Assembly: GCF_002104795.1 (NCBI RefSeq)
Contig: NZ_NCXO01000010.1
Coordinates: 33,669 to 97,668 of the forward strand
DNA: 64,000 nucleotides
Direction: 5' to 3'
DNA from: Mycolicibacillus koreensis
Lineage (GTDB): Bacteria; Actinomycetota; Actinomycetes; Mycobacteriales; Mycobacteriaceae
Made by a program: the position numbers and the translations under genes. Below the pieces are notes generated by a model. It worked only from the letters and a program-made list of their open reading frames with translations, made no database searches and was not told the origin of the DNA. Shown in pieces: positions 27,441 to 39,322 of this stretch (the first letter of the stretch is position 1; every line of letters starts with the position of its first letter).

Positions 27441-27892
27441 GCGGATTCGGCGGCGGCTTTGATCGCGGCCAGCGACGCGTCCATGCCGTCGAGCAACTCC
27501 TTCTCGAAGCTGTCCGGCCCGCCCATGAACGCCTTCACCGTCATCTCCGAGATCGGCTTGACCCCGTCCTCGGCGTGGCGACTCTCGGTCAGCCGGGTGC
27601 CGGCGGCGGTGGGCTCCAACTCGTAGCTCCACAGCGTGCCGTTGGTGTTCACCCGAAACGCCAGCTTCTTCTCGGGGATCACCTCGGTGATGGTGCAGGT
27701 CGTCGGCCAGACCATGAGGCCGCGACGGTTGATGTTCACCGTGCGCGCCCCGGCGCGCAACGGCCCGAACACCTTCATCTTGCGGGTCTGCGGGCTCCAC
27801 TGCGGCATCCGGTTGAGGTCGGAGACCAGCGCCCACACCGTGGCGGCCGGGGCGTTGATGTCGATATGGGTTTGCAGAAGCGGTGCTGCCAT
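27437..27892 (-). CDS. SRPBCC family protein
   Basis: This 151-residue START-like protein begins MAAPLLQTHIDINAPAATVWALVSDLNRMPQWSPQTRKM (conserved W and P in strand beta-2) and closes with the long C-terminal helix FEKELLDGMDASLAAIKAAAE. ATG 27892 has an excellent Shine-Dalgarno (GAGGAGAACC). It is cytosolic, with a likely hydrophobic ligand cavity and unknown ligand. It converges with the DUF3027 gene and is not obviously part of an operon. Confidence 0.8.
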   Translation of the reverse strand: MAAPLLQTHIDINAPAATVWALVSDLNRMPQWSPQTRKMKVFGPLRAGARTVNINRRGLMVWPTTCTITEVIPEKKLAFRVNTNGTLWSYELEPTAAGTRLTESRHAEDGVKPISEMTVKAFMGGPDSFEKELLDGMDASLAAIKAAAESA

Positions 27893-27945
27893 GGTTCTCC
27901 TCGGGGTCGTGGACCGCGGTGCACGGTCACAGGGCGGTAATCGGG

Positions 27946-28191
27946 TTAACGGTGCAGTCCGGTCTGTGCGCCGCGGGCACCGCGGCGCATCGCGGCGCGC
28001 TGCCACACGAAGATCGCGGTACCCAGCAGCCCCACCGCCAGCCCCGCCACGGTCAGCGGCCGCCACGACTGCAGCGCCGGGATCAGGAACGCCGCCACCG
28101 TCGCGATCAACCAACCGGCCGCGCCGACAGCGATCACCGGCCACGGTTCGGTGAGCGCGGCAGGCAACGGCGGCGGCGAGTCGGACATCAT
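27946..28191 (-). CDS. DUF2530-like two-helix membrane protein (Rv0879c-like)
   Basis: This 81-residue protein has two membrane helices (PVIAVGAAGWLIATVAAFLI and LTVAGLAVGLLGTAIFVWQ) and an Arg-rich C-terminus (RAAMRRGARGAQTG) that should face the cytosol. Size and position match Rv0879c of the DUF2530 family, whose function is unknown. The MarR gene Rv0880 that follows in H37Rv is absent here, and the RNA methyltransferase gene comes next. Confidence 0.75.
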   Translation of the reverse strand: MMSDSPPPLPAALTEPWPVIAVGAAGWLIATVAAFLIPALQSWRPLTVAGLAVGLLGTAIFVWQRAAMRRGARGAQTGLHR

Positions 28192-28248
28192 GAGTCAACA
28201 TAGCCGAGCGCCAACTGGCCGGGGCGGGCGGTGAAGTAGGGTCGCGCC

Positions 28249-29070
28249 GTGGGTGAGATCGCCGTCGTCGATATCGACGATCCCGCCGATCCCCGCGTCG
28301 ACGATTTCCGTGACCTCAACAGCATCGACCGGCGTCCGGACCTGCCCAGCGGCAAAGGGCTGGTGATCGCCGAAGGGGTGCTGGTGGTGCAGCGGATGCT
28401 GGCCTCGCGGTTCACCCCGCTGGCGCTGTTGGGAACCGACCGTCGGCTCGCGGAGTTACGCGTCGACCTGCGCGACTGCGCCGCGCCGTACTACCGGGCC
28501 AGTGCGGAGGTGATGGCCGCGGTGGTGGGTTTTCATCTCAACCGGGGCGTGTTGGCCGCGGCGCGCCGAGTGCCGCCGAGCGACGTCGCCGCGACGATCG
28601 GCGCGGCACGCACGATCGCGGTGCTCGAAGGCGTCAACGACCACGAGAATCTCGGCTCGATCTTCCGCAACGCCGCCGGCCTCGACGTCGACGCGGTCGT
28701 CTTCGGTGCCGGGTGCGCCGATCCGCTGTATCGGCGGGCGGTGCGGGTCTCGATGGGACACGCGCTGTTGGTGCCCTATGCGCGGGCCCAGCAGTGGCCG
28801 ACGGAGCTGGGCGTGCTGCGCGACCACGGCTTCCGGCTGCTGGCGATGACCCCCGGCGGCGAGGCGATGGCGCTGCCCGAGGCGATGGCCGCGGTGCGCA
28901 CCGAGAAGGTGGCGATCCTGGTCGGCGCCGAGGGCCCGGGCCTGACCAGCGGGGTGCTGCGCGCGGCCGACCTGCGGGTGCGGATCCCGATGTCGCGCGG
29001 CACCGATTCGCTCAACGTGGCCACGGCGGCGGCCCTGGCGTTCTACGAGCGGGCGCGGTGCGCGTCATGA
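28249..29070 (+). CDS. SpoU/TrmH family RNA 2'-O-methyltransferase (Rv0881-like)
   Basis: This 273-residue SPOUT methyltransferase has all three SpoU motifs in its C-terminal domain: NDHENLGSIFRNAAGLDVD (motif 1), VAILVGAEGPGLTS (motif 2) and RIPMSRGTDSLNVATAAALAFYE (motif 3). These form the trefoil-knot SAM site. The N-terminal region is an RNA-binding substrate domain. It should methylate a ribose 2'-OH in rRNA or tRNA; the exact target is unknown. It starts at a GTG, and the stop overlaps the next gene by 4 bp (ATGA). Confidence 0.87.
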   Translation: MGEIAVVDIDDPADPRVDDFRDLNSIDRRPDLPSGKGLVIAEGVLVVQRMLASRFTPLALLGTDRRLAELRVDLRDCAAPYYRASAEVMAAVVGFHLNRGVLAAARRVPPSDVAATIGAARTIAVLEGVNDHENLGSIFRNAAGLDVDAVVFGAGCADPLYRRAVRVSMGHALLVPYARAQQWPTELGVLRDHGFRLLAMTPGGEAMALPEAMAAVRTEKVAILVGAEGPGLTSGVLRAADLRVRIPMSRGTDSLNVATAAALAFYERARCAS

Positions 29071-29351
29071 CCGGTCGCCGCGCACCCACGCCGTGGGCGC
29101 TGGGGTTGACCGTGGCGGGATTCACCGCGGCGGTGGCCGCCACCACGATCGTGGTGCTCAGCCTGGGGCTGGCCCGGGTGCAGCCGCTGTTGGCGATCGG
29201 GCTGAACCTGGTGGCGGTCGGCGGTCTCGCCCCGACCCTGTGGGGGTGGCGCACCACCCCGGTGCTGCGGTGGCTGGCGCTGGGGGTCGGTGTGGGCGTG
29301 CCGGCGGCCTGGCTGGCGGTGGCCGTTGTGGCCGCGACGGGAATCGGTTAG
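29067..29351 (+). CDS. DUF2537-like three-helix membrane protein (Rv0882-like)
   Basis: This 94-residue, strongly hydrophobic protein has three predicted membrane helices (about residues 10-32, 36-56 and 64-90). The ATG overlaps the upstream SpoU stop, so translation is coupled. Length equals Rv0882 (94 residues). It converges with sepH, the two stops overlapping by 4 bp. No function is known. Confidence 0.78.
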   Translation: MTGRRAPTPWALGLTVAGFTAAVAATTIVVLSLGLARVQPLLAIGLNLVAVGGLAPTLWGWRTTPVLRWLALGVGVGVPAAWLAVAVVAATGIG

Positions 29352-30172
29352 CGGCTACCGCTGGAGCGCACCCCGAGCAGGACGTCCTCCCAGGCCGGCA
29401 CCTGCGGCTTGCCGCGGCGGGTCCGGGGCGTCGACGCGGCCGGCTCGACGTGTTCGGCAGGCGGCTCCGGGTGGCTCGTCGGCGCGGCGGCCTCCGGCGG
29501 GGCCGCCGGTTCGGTGCGGGGCGCCTCCGGTTCGGACTCGTCGAAATTGAGCTGCGCCACCGGGGCCAGCGACCGCAGTGGGCGTTCGAAATCCGGGTCG
29601 ACCAACTCGGTCGCGGTGTCGTCGAGGGCGCTGACCGTCCCGCCGTGGGCGCCGGGGACGAACCGGAAGTGCGCCACGTTGTCGGTGCGGCCGACCTTCC
29701 AGGCCAGCCGCACCGTCCAGCGGCCGTCCTCGTTGCGCCAGGCGTCCCAGCTGATGCCGTCGGTGCTCAGGCCCCGGTTGACGAAGGTCGCGGTGACGGT
29801 CTCCAGCAGCGTCAGCACCGCCGGGCCGTCGGCGAGTACGGGGTGGGCTGCGGTGGCCAGCTCGGCGGCCCGGGAGCGCTCCAACAGCACCGGGTGGGCG
29901 AACCGCTCGATGCGGGCGATGTCACCGCCGGTCGCGGCGGCCACCTGCTCGACGGAGGCGCCGGCGCGGATCCGGGCCTGAATGTCCTTGGGGCGCAGGC
30001 CGTGAGACACCTCGATTTCGATCTGGGTCTGGCCGACGCGTTCGCCGTCGCCGCGCAGCGCGGCGCGCAGCCGGTCGTCGATGCGCACCTTGAACTTCTC
30101 GGCGGGATCGTCGTACTCGCAGATGATGTGTCTGCCGTCGACGTCGAGTCCTAGGACCTTGAGTTCGCGCAT
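29348..30172 (-). CDS. sepH: Septation protein SepH (DUF3071)
   Basis: This is a 274-residue protein. The N-terminal domain (MRELKVLGLDVDGRHIICEYDDPAEKFKVRIDDRLRAAL) and the helix-turn-helix segment LRPKDIQARIRAGASVEQVAAATGGDIARIERFA define the SepH family. In Streptomyces and mycobacteria SepH binds FtsZ and stimulates filament assembly. Residues 110-190 complete the DUF3071 domain, and the last 70 residues are a disordered Pro/Ala/Glu tail ending in PAWEDVLLGVRSSGSR, a conserved end. ATG 30172 lies 5 nt after GGAG. It is Rv0883c by position. Confidence 0.88.
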   Translation of the reverse strand: MRELKVLGLDVDGRHIICEYDDPAEKFKVRIDDRLRAALRGDGERVGQTQIEIEVSHGLRPKDIQARIRAGASVEQVAAATGGDIARIERFAHPVLLERSRAAELATAAHPVLADGPAVLTLLETVTATFVNRGLSTDGISWDAWRNEDGRWTVRLAWKVGRTDNVAHFRFVPGAHGGTVSALDDTATELVDPDFERPLRSLAPVAQLNFDESEPEAPRTEPAAPPEAAAPTSHPEPPAEHVEPAASTPRTRRGKPQVPAWEDVLLGVRSSGSR

Positions 30173-30275
30173 CACATCTCCTCGCGCGGCTGCTGGTAGA
30201 CCACGGCCTGTTTACCGAACTGTAATGCAGGAACGCGCCCAGGGGTGGGTGACACGCGGAGGGCCGGCGCAGCGG

Positions 30276-32636
<2,361 letters not shown>

Positions 32637-32683
32637 CGCCGGCGCCGCCGCGTCCCCGACTGCGTTAACGGAAGAACCGATAC

Positions 32684-34381
32684 ATGCCCCATGTCATCGG
32701 ACAGTCGTGCTGCAACGACACGTCCTGTGTGTTCGCCTGCCCGGTCTACTGCATCCACCCCTCGCCGGACGAACCCGATTTCGCCACCGCCGAGATGCTC
32801 TACATCGACCCGGAGGCATGTGTGGACTGCGGGGCGTGTGTGCGCGCCTGCCCGGTCGACGCGATCTCCCCGGACAGCCTGCTGCCGGAGAATCAGCTGC
32901 CGTTCCTCGCGGTCAACGCCTCCTACTACCCCGAGCGTGAGCCCGGCACGAAGCTGCCGCCCACCTCGAAGCTGGCGCCGATCATGCCGGCCCCGGAGCT
33001 GCGCCGCGGGCCGTTGAGCGTGGCGATCGTCGGGTCCGGACCGGCGGCGATGTACGCGGCCGACGAGTTGCTCACCCAGCCGCGGGTGCGGGTGAGCATG
33101 TTCGAGAAGCTGCCCACCCCCTACGGGCTGGTGCGCGCCGGGGTCGCCCCGGACCATCAGAGCACCAAGCGGATCACCCGGCTGTTCGACCAGATCACCC
33201 GCCGCGACGGGTTCTCCTTCTATCTCAACGTCGAGGTCGGTAAACACATCGGCCACCACGAGCTGCTGGCCCACCACCACGCGGTCATCTACGCCTCCGG
33301 CGCGCCCAACGACCGTCGTCTCGACATCGAGGGCATGGGGCTGCCCGGCACCGGCACCGCCACCGAACTGGTGGCCTGGATCAACGGCCACCCCGACTTC
33401 GTCGACCTGCCGGTGGATCTCAGCCATGAGCGTGCGGTCATCATCGGCAACGGCAACGTCGCCCTCGACGTCGCGCGCGTGCTCACCCGCGACCCGGCGA
33501 CGCTGGCGCGCACCGACATCTCCGATGCGGCGCTGGCGGCGCTGTCGGCGTCGAACATCAACGAGGTGGTGATCGCCGCCCGCCGTGGCCCCGCCCAGTC
33601 GGCGTTCACCCTGCCGGAGCTGATCGGGCTGACCGGGGTCGCCGACGTGGTCCTCGACACCGCGGACCATGAGCTGGTGCGCCGCGATCTGGCCGAGGTC
33701 ACCGACCGGATGACCCGCAACAAGCTGGAGATCCTCACCAACCTGCCGGACGCGGCGGACGTGCCGCTGACCCAAGCCCGCCGGCCCCGGATCCGGTTCG
33801 CCTACCAGCGCACCCCGCGGCGGGTGATCGGTGACGGGCGCGCCACCGCCGTCGAGTTCGAAGTCACCGGCACCGACGAGCTGGTGACTCTCGACGCCGG
33901 GCTGGTGTTGACCTCGATCGGCTACCGGGGCAAACCGATTCGCGACCTGCCGTTTGATGAGGGCAGCGCGACCGTGCCCAACGACCACGGCCGGGTGGTG
34001 CACGCGGTCACCGGTGCGCGCATCCCCGGCGCCTACGTCGCCGGTTGGATCAAACGCGGACCCACCGGGTTCATCGGCACCAACAAGTCCTGCTCGATGC
34101 AGACCGTGCAGCAGTTGGTGGAGGATTTCAACGCCGAGCTGCTACCGGACCCGGTCGCCAAGGCCGGGGCTTTGGAGCGGCTGCTGCAGATCCGTCAACC
34201 CGACCTGATCGACGAGGCCGGATGGCAGGCCATCGACGCCGCCGAGATCGCCCGGGGGGCGGCCGCCGGGCGGCCCCGCGACAAGTTCACCTCGGTTCCC
34301 GAGATGGTGGCGGTGGCCGCCGCCGCACCCAAACCGACGTTGCGGCAACGGATCAGCGACAAGATCCACCAGTTGGTGTAG
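32684..34381 (+). CDS. fprB: Ferredoxin / ferredoxin-NADP reductase fusion FprB
   Basis: This is a 565-residue fusion. Residues 1-70 form a bacterial ferredoxin domain with two cysteine clusters (SCCNDTSCVFACPVYC and CVDCGACVRACPVD). From residue 107 an adrenodoxin-reductase-like domain begins with VGSGPAAMYAADEL (FAD GxGxxx) and continues with VIIGNGNVALDVARVL (NADP site) and the GYVAGW-like end (GAYVAGWIKRGPTGFIGTNK). It transfers electrons between NADP(H) and its own or partner iron-sulphur centres. Size matches Rv0886 (575). It probably forms an operon with the diiron protein upstream. Confidence 0.92.
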   Translation: MPHVIGQSCCNDTSCVFACPVYCIHPSPDEPDFATAEMLYIDPEACVDCGACVRACPVDAISPDSLLPENQLPFLAVNASYYPEREPGTKLPPTSKLAPIMPAPELRRGPLSVAIVGSGPAAMYAADELLTQPRVRVSMFEKLPTPYGLVRAGVAPDHQSTKRITRLFDQITRRDGFSFYLNVEVGKHIGHHELLAHHHAVIYASGAPNDRRLDIEGMGLPGTGTATELVAWINGHPDFVDLPVDLSHERAVIIGNGNVALDVARVLTRDPATLARTDISDAALAALSASNINEVVIAARRGPAQSAFTLPELIGLTGVADVVLDTADHELVRRDLAEVTDRMTRNKLEILTNLPDAADVPLTQARRPRIRFAYQRTPRRVIGDGRATAVEFEVTGTDELVTLDAGLVLTSIGYRGKPIRDLPFDEGSATVPNDHGRVVHAVTGARIPGAYVAGWIKRGPTGFIGTNKSCSMQTVQQLVEDFNAELLPDPVAKAGALERLLQIRQPDLIDEAGWQAIDAAEIARGAAAGRPRDKFTSVPEMVAVAAAAPKPTLRQRISDKIHQLV

Positions 34382-34390
34382 CGAGAGACG

Positions 34391-35509
34391 TCAGCTCGCG
34401 GCGACCTGCGCCCAGCCCGGCACCGACTCCAGGCTGCGCGGCTGCGGCCCGACATACACCGCCGACGGCCGCACCAGCTTGCCCAGCCGTTTCTGCTCGA
34501 GGATGTGCGCACACCAGCCGGCGGTGCGTCCGCAGGTGAACATCGCCGGCATCATCGCCGCCGGCACCTCGGCGAAGTCCAGGATCACCGCCGCCCAGAA
34601 CTCCACGTTCGTCTCGATCGGCCGGTCCGGGCGACGCTCCCGCAGCTCGGCGAGCGCGGCCTGCTCCAAGGCTGCGGCCACCTCGTAGCGCGGCGCACCG
34701 AGACGCTGCGCGGTCGCCCGCAGCACCCGGGCGCGGGGATCCTCGGCGCGGTACACCCGATGCCCGAACCCCATCAGCTTCTCCCCGCGGTCGAGGATCG
34801 CGGCCACCACCCGTCGGGCGTCGCCGGTGTTCTCCACCTCGTCGATCATCGGCAGCACCCGCGCGGGGGCCCCGCCGTGCAACGGCCCGCTCATCGCCCC
34901 GACCGCCCCCGACAGGGCGGCGGCCACATCGGCGCCGGTGGAGGCGATCACCCGGGCGGTGAACGTGGAGGCGTTCATTCCGTGCTCGGCCGCCGAGACC
35001 CAGTAGGCGTCGATCGCTTCGACGTGGCGCGGGTCGGGCTCACCCTTCCAGCGGGTCATGAACCGGGAGGTGATCGTCGGGCAGCCGTCGAGGACCCGCT
35101 GCGGCACCGGGGGGCGGTGGATGCCGCGGGCGGACTGCGCCACATAGGACAACGCCATCACCGCGGCCCGGGCCAGCTGGTCGCGGGCGGTGTCGTCCTC
35201 GATGTCCAGCAGCGGGGCGTAGCCCCAGATCGGGGCCAGCATCGCCAGCCCGGCCTGCACGTCGACGCGGATGTCGCCGCTGTGGATGGGCAGCGGGAAC
35301 GACTCGGCGGGCGGCAGGCCGCGGCCGAACTCGCCGTCGACCAGCAGCGCCCACACGTCGCCGAAGGTGACGCGGCGGCCCACCAGATCCTCGATGTCCA
35401 CACCGCGGTAGCGCAGCGCGCCGCCGTCCTTGTCCGGTTCGGCGATTTCGGTGGTGAACGCCACCACACCCTCGAGACCGGTGACGAAGTTCTCCGGGAC
35501 CACAGTCAT
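34391..35509 (-). CDS. citA: Citrate synthase CitA (type II-like, short form)
   Basis: This 372-residue citrate synthase corresponds to Rv0889c (about 373). Catalytic residues are visible in [14 protein letters not shown] (His), [11 protein letters not shown] (His) and [18 protein letters not shown] (Asp region). [16 protein letters not shown] is the citrate/CoA-binding motif. It condenses acetyl-CoA and oxaloacetate, or propionyl-CoA in methylcitrate-type homologues; the window also encodes GltA2, the main citrate synthase. It converges with fprB (9 bp between stops) and is divergent from pdxH. Confidence 0.9.
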   Translation of the reverse strand: MTVVPENFVTGLEGVVAFTTEIAEPDKDGGALRYRGVDIEDLVGRRVTFGDVWALLVDGEFGRGLPPAESFPLPIHSGDIRVDVQAGLAMLAPIWGYAPLLDIEDDTARDQLARAAVMALSYVAQSARGIHRPPVPQRVLDGCPTITSRFMTRWKGEPDPRHVEAIDAYWVSAAEHGMNASTFTARVIASTGADVAAALSGAVGAMSGPLHGGAPARVLPMIDEVENTGDARRVVAAILDRGEKLMGFGHRVYRAEDPRARVLRATAQRLGAPRYEVAAALEQAALAELRERRPDRPIETNVEFWAAVILDFAEVPAAMMPAMFTCGRTAGWCAHILEQKRLGKLVRPSAVYVGPQPRSLESVPGWAQVAAS

Positions 35510-35584
35510 GGTCTGATTCTCGCATCATCGGCCGCCGCGGAAACCACCGGCCGGACCCGGTTACCGGGGAGTAGCCTGAGCGCG

Positions 35585-36196
35585 ATGAGCACCGAGCGTG
35601 ACGCCAGTGCCGACCTCGATGTCGGCTGGCTGGCAGAGGGTTGGGTGGCGCTGTTGCGCACCTGGTTGGCCGAGGCGCACGCCGCGGGACTCGCCGAGCC
35701 CGACGCGATGGTGCTGGCCACCGTCGCCGCCGGTCGGCCGGTGACCCGCTCGGTGCTGTGCCGCGGCATCGACGAGGCCGGTGTCAGGTTCTTCACCCAC
35801 TACGGCTCCGCGAAGGGTGAGCAACTGGCGGCCACCCCGCAGGCGTCGGTGACGTTCCCCTGGTACGGGCTGGGCCGGCAGGTCCACGTGCGCGGCGCGG
35901 TGCACCCGGTGGATCGGTCGGTCAGCGAAGCCTACTGGGCGAAGAGACCGCGCGGCTCGCAGTTGGGCGCCTGGGCGTCGGCGCAATCGCAGCCGATCGC
36001 CTCACGCGCGGCGTTGCTGGCCCAACTCGACGAGGTGAGTGCCCGGTTTGCCGACACCGAGGCGATCCCGCTGCCCCCGGGCTGGGGCGGCTACTGCATC
36101 GCCGCCGACGAGGTGGAGTTCTGGCAGGGCCGGGAGAACCGGGTGCACAACCGCATCCGGGTGACCGGCGGCCGGGTGGAGCGGCTGCAGCCATAG
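35585..36196 (+). CDS. pdxH: Pyridoxamine 5'-phosphate oxidase PdxH
   Basis: This 203-residue FMN enzyme oxidises pyridoxamine or pyridoxine 5'-phosphate to PLP. Signatures are [53 protein letters not shown] (FMN contacts), and the C-terminal [12 protein letters not shown] and [16 protein letters not shown] (PLP-binding Arg residues). It is about 20 residues shorter at the N-terminus than typical mycobacterial PdxH (about 224), within normal variation. ATG 35585 is the first start after the divergent citA promoter zone. A 7-bp-stem hairpin follows 67 bp after the stop. Confidence 0.9.
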   Translation: MSTERDASADLDVGWLAEGWVALLRTWLAEAHAAGLAEPDAMVLATVAAGRPVTRSVLCRGIDEAGVRFFTHYGSAKGEQLAATPQASVTFPWYGLGRQVHVRGAVHPVDRSVSEAYWAKRPRGSQLGAWASAQSQPIASRAALLAQLDEVSARFADTEAIPLPPGWGGYCIAADEVEFWQGRENRVHNRIRVTGGRVERLQP

Positions 36197-36262
36197 GGCG
36201 GGCACGTGGTGCGACGGGGCGGGCCGCCGCTCGCGACCGTTGCGAAGGCGTGCCCACGCGTC

Positions 36263-36282
36263 AGGACGCCACTGTGCGTCCT
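36263..36282 (+). terminator. Hairpin downstream of pdxH
   Basis: AGGACGC-CACTGT-GCGTCCT is a perfect 7-bp stem with a 6-nt loop, 67 bp after the pdxH stop, followed by GTCCTCCGTTCC. It is a candidate terminator for pdxH, and could also serve the convergent lipoprotein gene. The rest of the 230-bp spacer (36197-36426) shows nothing else that I can name. Confidence 0.45.
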
Positions 36283-36426
36283 GTCCTCCGTTCCATCTGC
36301 CCTGCATCCCCGGTCGCGTCCCTCGGTGCCCAGTGCTCCCCCGCGATCGACGTCTCGGTGCGAAAGTTCAAGTGGCGTGCGCAGAACGTCGATCGGGGTG
36401 ACCGGTCGGCGTCACCAGATGAGAGG

Positions 36427-36942
36427 TCAGCACATCAGGTTGATGTAGAGGCGCGTTTCGGGTTGGTTGACACCGAGAGCGGCAATTGTCTTGTCGTCCG
36501 ACGGACCGCGACTCCAGTCGATATGACTGCTATCTGCGGGGTCGGTACGCAACACCTCGCTGGCAAAATCGGAATCCTCCCAATATTGGTTGACCCACTG
36601 TTCCGGAATGCCGGGAGAAAACGCTGGGACGTCGGAACCATTCCGGAATTCCTCGAGGTCCGAACTCGGCAAGTCGACGATCAGCTCGATCGAGGTGTCC
36701 TGGAAAGCGCGGAAACCCTCAAGAGACACAACTTTTGCCGATGACGGGAAGTGGAGACGACCGCAACGCTCTGCGTCGGTCAGATCCCAGGTGTGGGAAC
36801 ACGATGCTGAGCTCCACAGCAGCAGCGTGCCTACGGTGAGCGCGGTAGCTGAGCGAATAATTCGGCAGCGCAGAAATGCGTCAAGTTGTCGAGAACACAG
36901 CGTCCGGATGGTATCTCGATAACTACGCGGGATGATGACCAC
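36427..36942 (-). CDS. Orphan putative lipoprotein, atypical composition
   Basis: This is a 171-residue protein. A long N-terminal lead and hydrophobic stretch (SATALTVGTLLLWSSASC) end in a lipobox-like SASC, so export as a lipoprotein is likely though the lipobox is imperfect. The mature part is rich in Asp/Ser with two further Cys (ERCGRLHF and the last residue). No family is recognised. Codon use is visibly more A/T-rich than the flanking core genes, and there is no counterpart here in H37Rv, which suggests transfer. It borders an NHL-repeat pseudogene, so the patch 36.4-37.4 kb may have arrived as a unit. Confidence 0.6.
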   Translation of the reverse strand: MVIIPRSYRDTIRTLCSRQLDAFLRCRIIRSATALTVGTLLLWSSASCSHTWDLTDAERCGRLHFPSSAKVVSLEGFRAFQDTSIELIVDLPSSDLEEFRNGSDVPAFSPGIPEQWVNQYWEDSDFASEVLRTDPADSSHIDWSRGPSDDKTIAALGVNQPETRLYINLMC

Positions 36943-36996
36943 TGCCTTCCTGAGGTTTAGGATAATCGGGAGATAATTGCCCTTGGAATCGTATCG

Positions 36997-37440
36997 CTAG
37001 CCGGGTAATTCGCCAGCCGGAGCTGTGAATTCACGAACAACAGATTCGCCTCGGACTCGGAAGCTACGTGCCGGGCTGATGTAGACGTTGCCGATCGCGT
37101 CGACCGCCACTCCCCCCGGCGCGAGCGGGTAGGGAAACGGCACCGCTGTCGGGCCGTTAGCGCCGGGCGCTAATTTCCATACGCGATCGGCGTCGGCGGC
37201 GTAGACGTTGCCGACCGCATCGACTGCGATGCCCTAGGGCGCCTCGGTGAGCGAACCGAACGGCAGCCGCTGCGGAACCGGCTGAGGAGGCGACGGAACG
37301 GTTGTGGTGGTCTCGGCGCCCGGCGTCGGCTTGCCGCCGAGTGCGACCAATCCGATCACCCCGGTCGCCGTGAGTGCAGCCACCGCGATGGCGACAGCCC
37401 TGAGCCGGGAACGCCGGGAGCGCTTCGGTGCCACCGACAC
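36997..37440 (-). pseudogene. PknD-type NHL-repeat membrane protein, interrupted by an amber codon
   Basis: A GTG at 37440 opens a basic lead, one membrane helix (AVAIAVAALTATGVIGLVALGG) and a Thr/Pro linker ending PFGSLTEAP. A TAG at 37236-37234 follows. The same frame then continues for 78 codons to a TAG at 36997 and encodes two NHL repeats: GIAVDAVGNVYAADADRVWKL and GGVAVDAIGNVYIS. NHL propellers of this kind form the extracellular sensor of M. tuberculosis PknD. CAG to TAG is one base change, giving the usual PQGIAVD. The protein has no kinase domain and only two of the about six blades, so it is a decayed fragment. Confidence 0.7.
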
Positions 37441-37636
37441 CGGCGAACTCGTAGCACCGCCGAGCGTCGCGCCGCCGAAGTGGGCAGGTCAACCATGACT
37501 CGAGACCGTATCCGGTGCGCTGCGGGCCCGGCACCGGAGGCCCGCGGTTTTCTGTCCGACCCGATTCGCGGGCACCGGGGTTAAGCGACTACCGTTCTGG
37601 AGGGCAGTCCCAGTCTCACAGCGCGAAGGGGTTCTT

Positions 37637-38932
37637 GTGGCCGCAACCGACGACACCGCCAGCCTGCGTTATCCGGGCGGCGACGTCGACCTCGACGTCG
37701 TGCATGCCACCGAGGGCGCCGATGGGATCGCTCTGGGTTCACTGCTGGCCAAGACCGGCTACACCGCCTTCGACCGGGGCTTCGTCAACACCGCCTCCAC
37801 CAAGAGTGCGATCACCTACATCGACGGCGAGGCGGGGATCCTGCGCTACCGCGGCTACCCGATCGAGGTGCTGGCGGAGAAGTCGACGTTCATCGAGGTC
37901 AGCTACCTGCTGATCTACGGTGAGTTGCCCACCAAGGAACAACTGGACAGCTTCACCCACCGGATCCAGCGGCACACCCTGCTGCACGAGGACCTCAAAC
38001 TGTTCTTCAACGGCTTCCCGCGCGAAGCCCACCCGATGCCGGTGCTGTCCAGCGCGGTCAACGCGTTGAGCGCCTACTACCCGGACTCGTTGGACCCGAT
38101 GGACACCGAGCAGGTGGAGCTGTCGACGATCCGGCTGCTGGCCAAGCTGCCCACCATCGCCGCCTACGCCTACAAGAAGTCCGAGGGCCAGCCGTTCCTC
38201 TACCCGGAGAATTCGCTGACGCTGGTGGAGAACTTCCTGCGGATGACGTTCGGGCTGCCGGTGGAGGACTACCACCCCGACCCCGAGGTGGTCCGCGCCC
38301 TGGACATGCTGTTCATCCTGCACGCCGACCACGAGCAAAACTGCTCCACCTCGACGGTGCGACTGGTCGGATCGTCGCAGGCCAACCTGTTCACCTCGAT
38401 CTCCGGGGGCATCAATGCGCTGTGGGGCCCGCTGCACGGCGGCGCCAACCAGTCGGTGCTGGAGATGCTCGAGGGCATCCGGCAGCAGGGCGGCGACGTC
38501 AAGGAGTTCGTCCGCAAGGTCAAAAACCGCGAGGACGGCGTGAAGCTGATGGGCTTCGGCCACCGGGTGTACAAGAACTACGACCCGCGCGCGCGGATCG
38601 TCAAGGAGCAGGCCGACAAGATCCTGGGCAAGCTCGGCGGCGACGACGACCTGCTGGCCATCGGCAAGGCACTCGAAGAGGTCGCGCTGACCGACGACTA
38701 CTTCATCGAACGCAAGCTCTACCCCAACGTGGACTTCTACACCGGGGTGATCTACCGGGCGATGGGCTTCCCGACCCGGATGTTCACCGTGCTGTTCGCG
38801 CTGGGCCGACTGCCTGGCTGGATCGCGCACTGGCGGGAGATGCACGACGAGGGCGACTCGAAGATCGGCCGGCCGCGCCAGGTCTACACCGGCTACACCG
38901 AACGCGACTACGTCACGATCGACGCCCGGTAG
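37637..38932 (+). CDS. gltA2: Citrate synthase GltA2
   Basis: This 431-residue enzyme is identical in length to Rv0896. It makes citrate from acetyl-CoA and oxaloacetate at the entry of the TCA cycle. Motifs are [15 protein letters not shown], the catalytic His in [15 protein letters not shown] and in [35 protein letters not shown], and the catalytic Asp in [21 protein letters not shown] 37637 is preceded by AAGGGG at 6 nt spacing. The FKBP gene follows 10 bp after the stop. Confidence 0.95.
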   Translation: MAATDDTASLRYPGGDVDLDVVHATEGADGIALGSLLAKTGYTAFDRGFVNTASTKSAITYIDGEAGILRYRGYPIEVLAEKSTFIEVSYLLIYGELPTKEQLDSFTHRIQRHTLLHEDLKLFFNGFPREAHPMPVLSSAVNALSAYYPDSLDPMDTEQVELSTIRLLAKLPTIAAYAYKKSEGQPFLYPENSLTLVENFLRMTFGLPVEDYHPDPEVVRALDMLFILHADHEQNCSTSTVRLVGSSQANLFTSISGGINALWGPLHGGANQSVLEMLEGIRQQGGDVKEFVRKVKNREDGVKLMGFGHRVYKNYDPRARIVKEQADKILGKLGGDDDLLAIGKALEEVALTDDYFIERKLYPNVDFYTGVIYRAMGFPTRMFTVLFALGRLPGWIAHWREMHDEGDSKIGRPRQVYTGYTERDYVTIDAR

Positions 38933-38942
38933 CGTCACGGCG

Positions 38943-39314
38943 ATGAGCGCACAGTCAGACAAACCCGAGATCGATTTCCCGGCCGGACCGGCCCCGGCCG
39001 AGCTGGTCATCACCGACCTGGTGGTCGGGGACGGCGCCGAGGCCACCCCCGGCGGCACCGTCGAGGTGCACTACGTCGGTGTCGAATACGACACCGGGGA
39101 GGAATTCGACAGTTCCTGGAACCGCGGGCAGACCATCGAGTTTCCGCTCAACGGCTTGATTCAGGGCTGGCAGGACGGGATTCCGGGCATGAAGGTCGGC
39201 GGCCGTCGCCAACTGGTGATCCCTCCCGAGCAGGCGTACGGGCCGGCCGGTGCCGGGCACCGGCTGTCGGGCAAGACGCTGATCTTCGTCATCGACCTGA
39301 TCGGCGCACGCTAA
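38943..39314 (+). CDS. FKBP-type peptidyl-prolyl cis-trans isomerase
   Basis: This 123-residue single-domain FKBP has the family signatures [62 protein letters not shown] and [10 protein letters not shown]. The active-site aromatic residues (Tyr, Phe, Trp) are present. There is no signal peptide, so it acts as a cytosolic folding helper. It follows gltA2 closely (probably co-transcribed) and converges with prrB with 8 bp between the stops. Confidence 0.92.
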   Translation: MSAQSDKPEIDFPAGPAPAELVITDLVVGDGAEATPGGTVEVHYVGVEYDTGEEFDSSWNRGQTIEFPLNGLIQGWQDGIPGMKVGGRRQLVIPPEQAYGPAGAGHRLSGKTLIFVIDLIGAR

Positions 39315-39322
39315 GCCGCACC

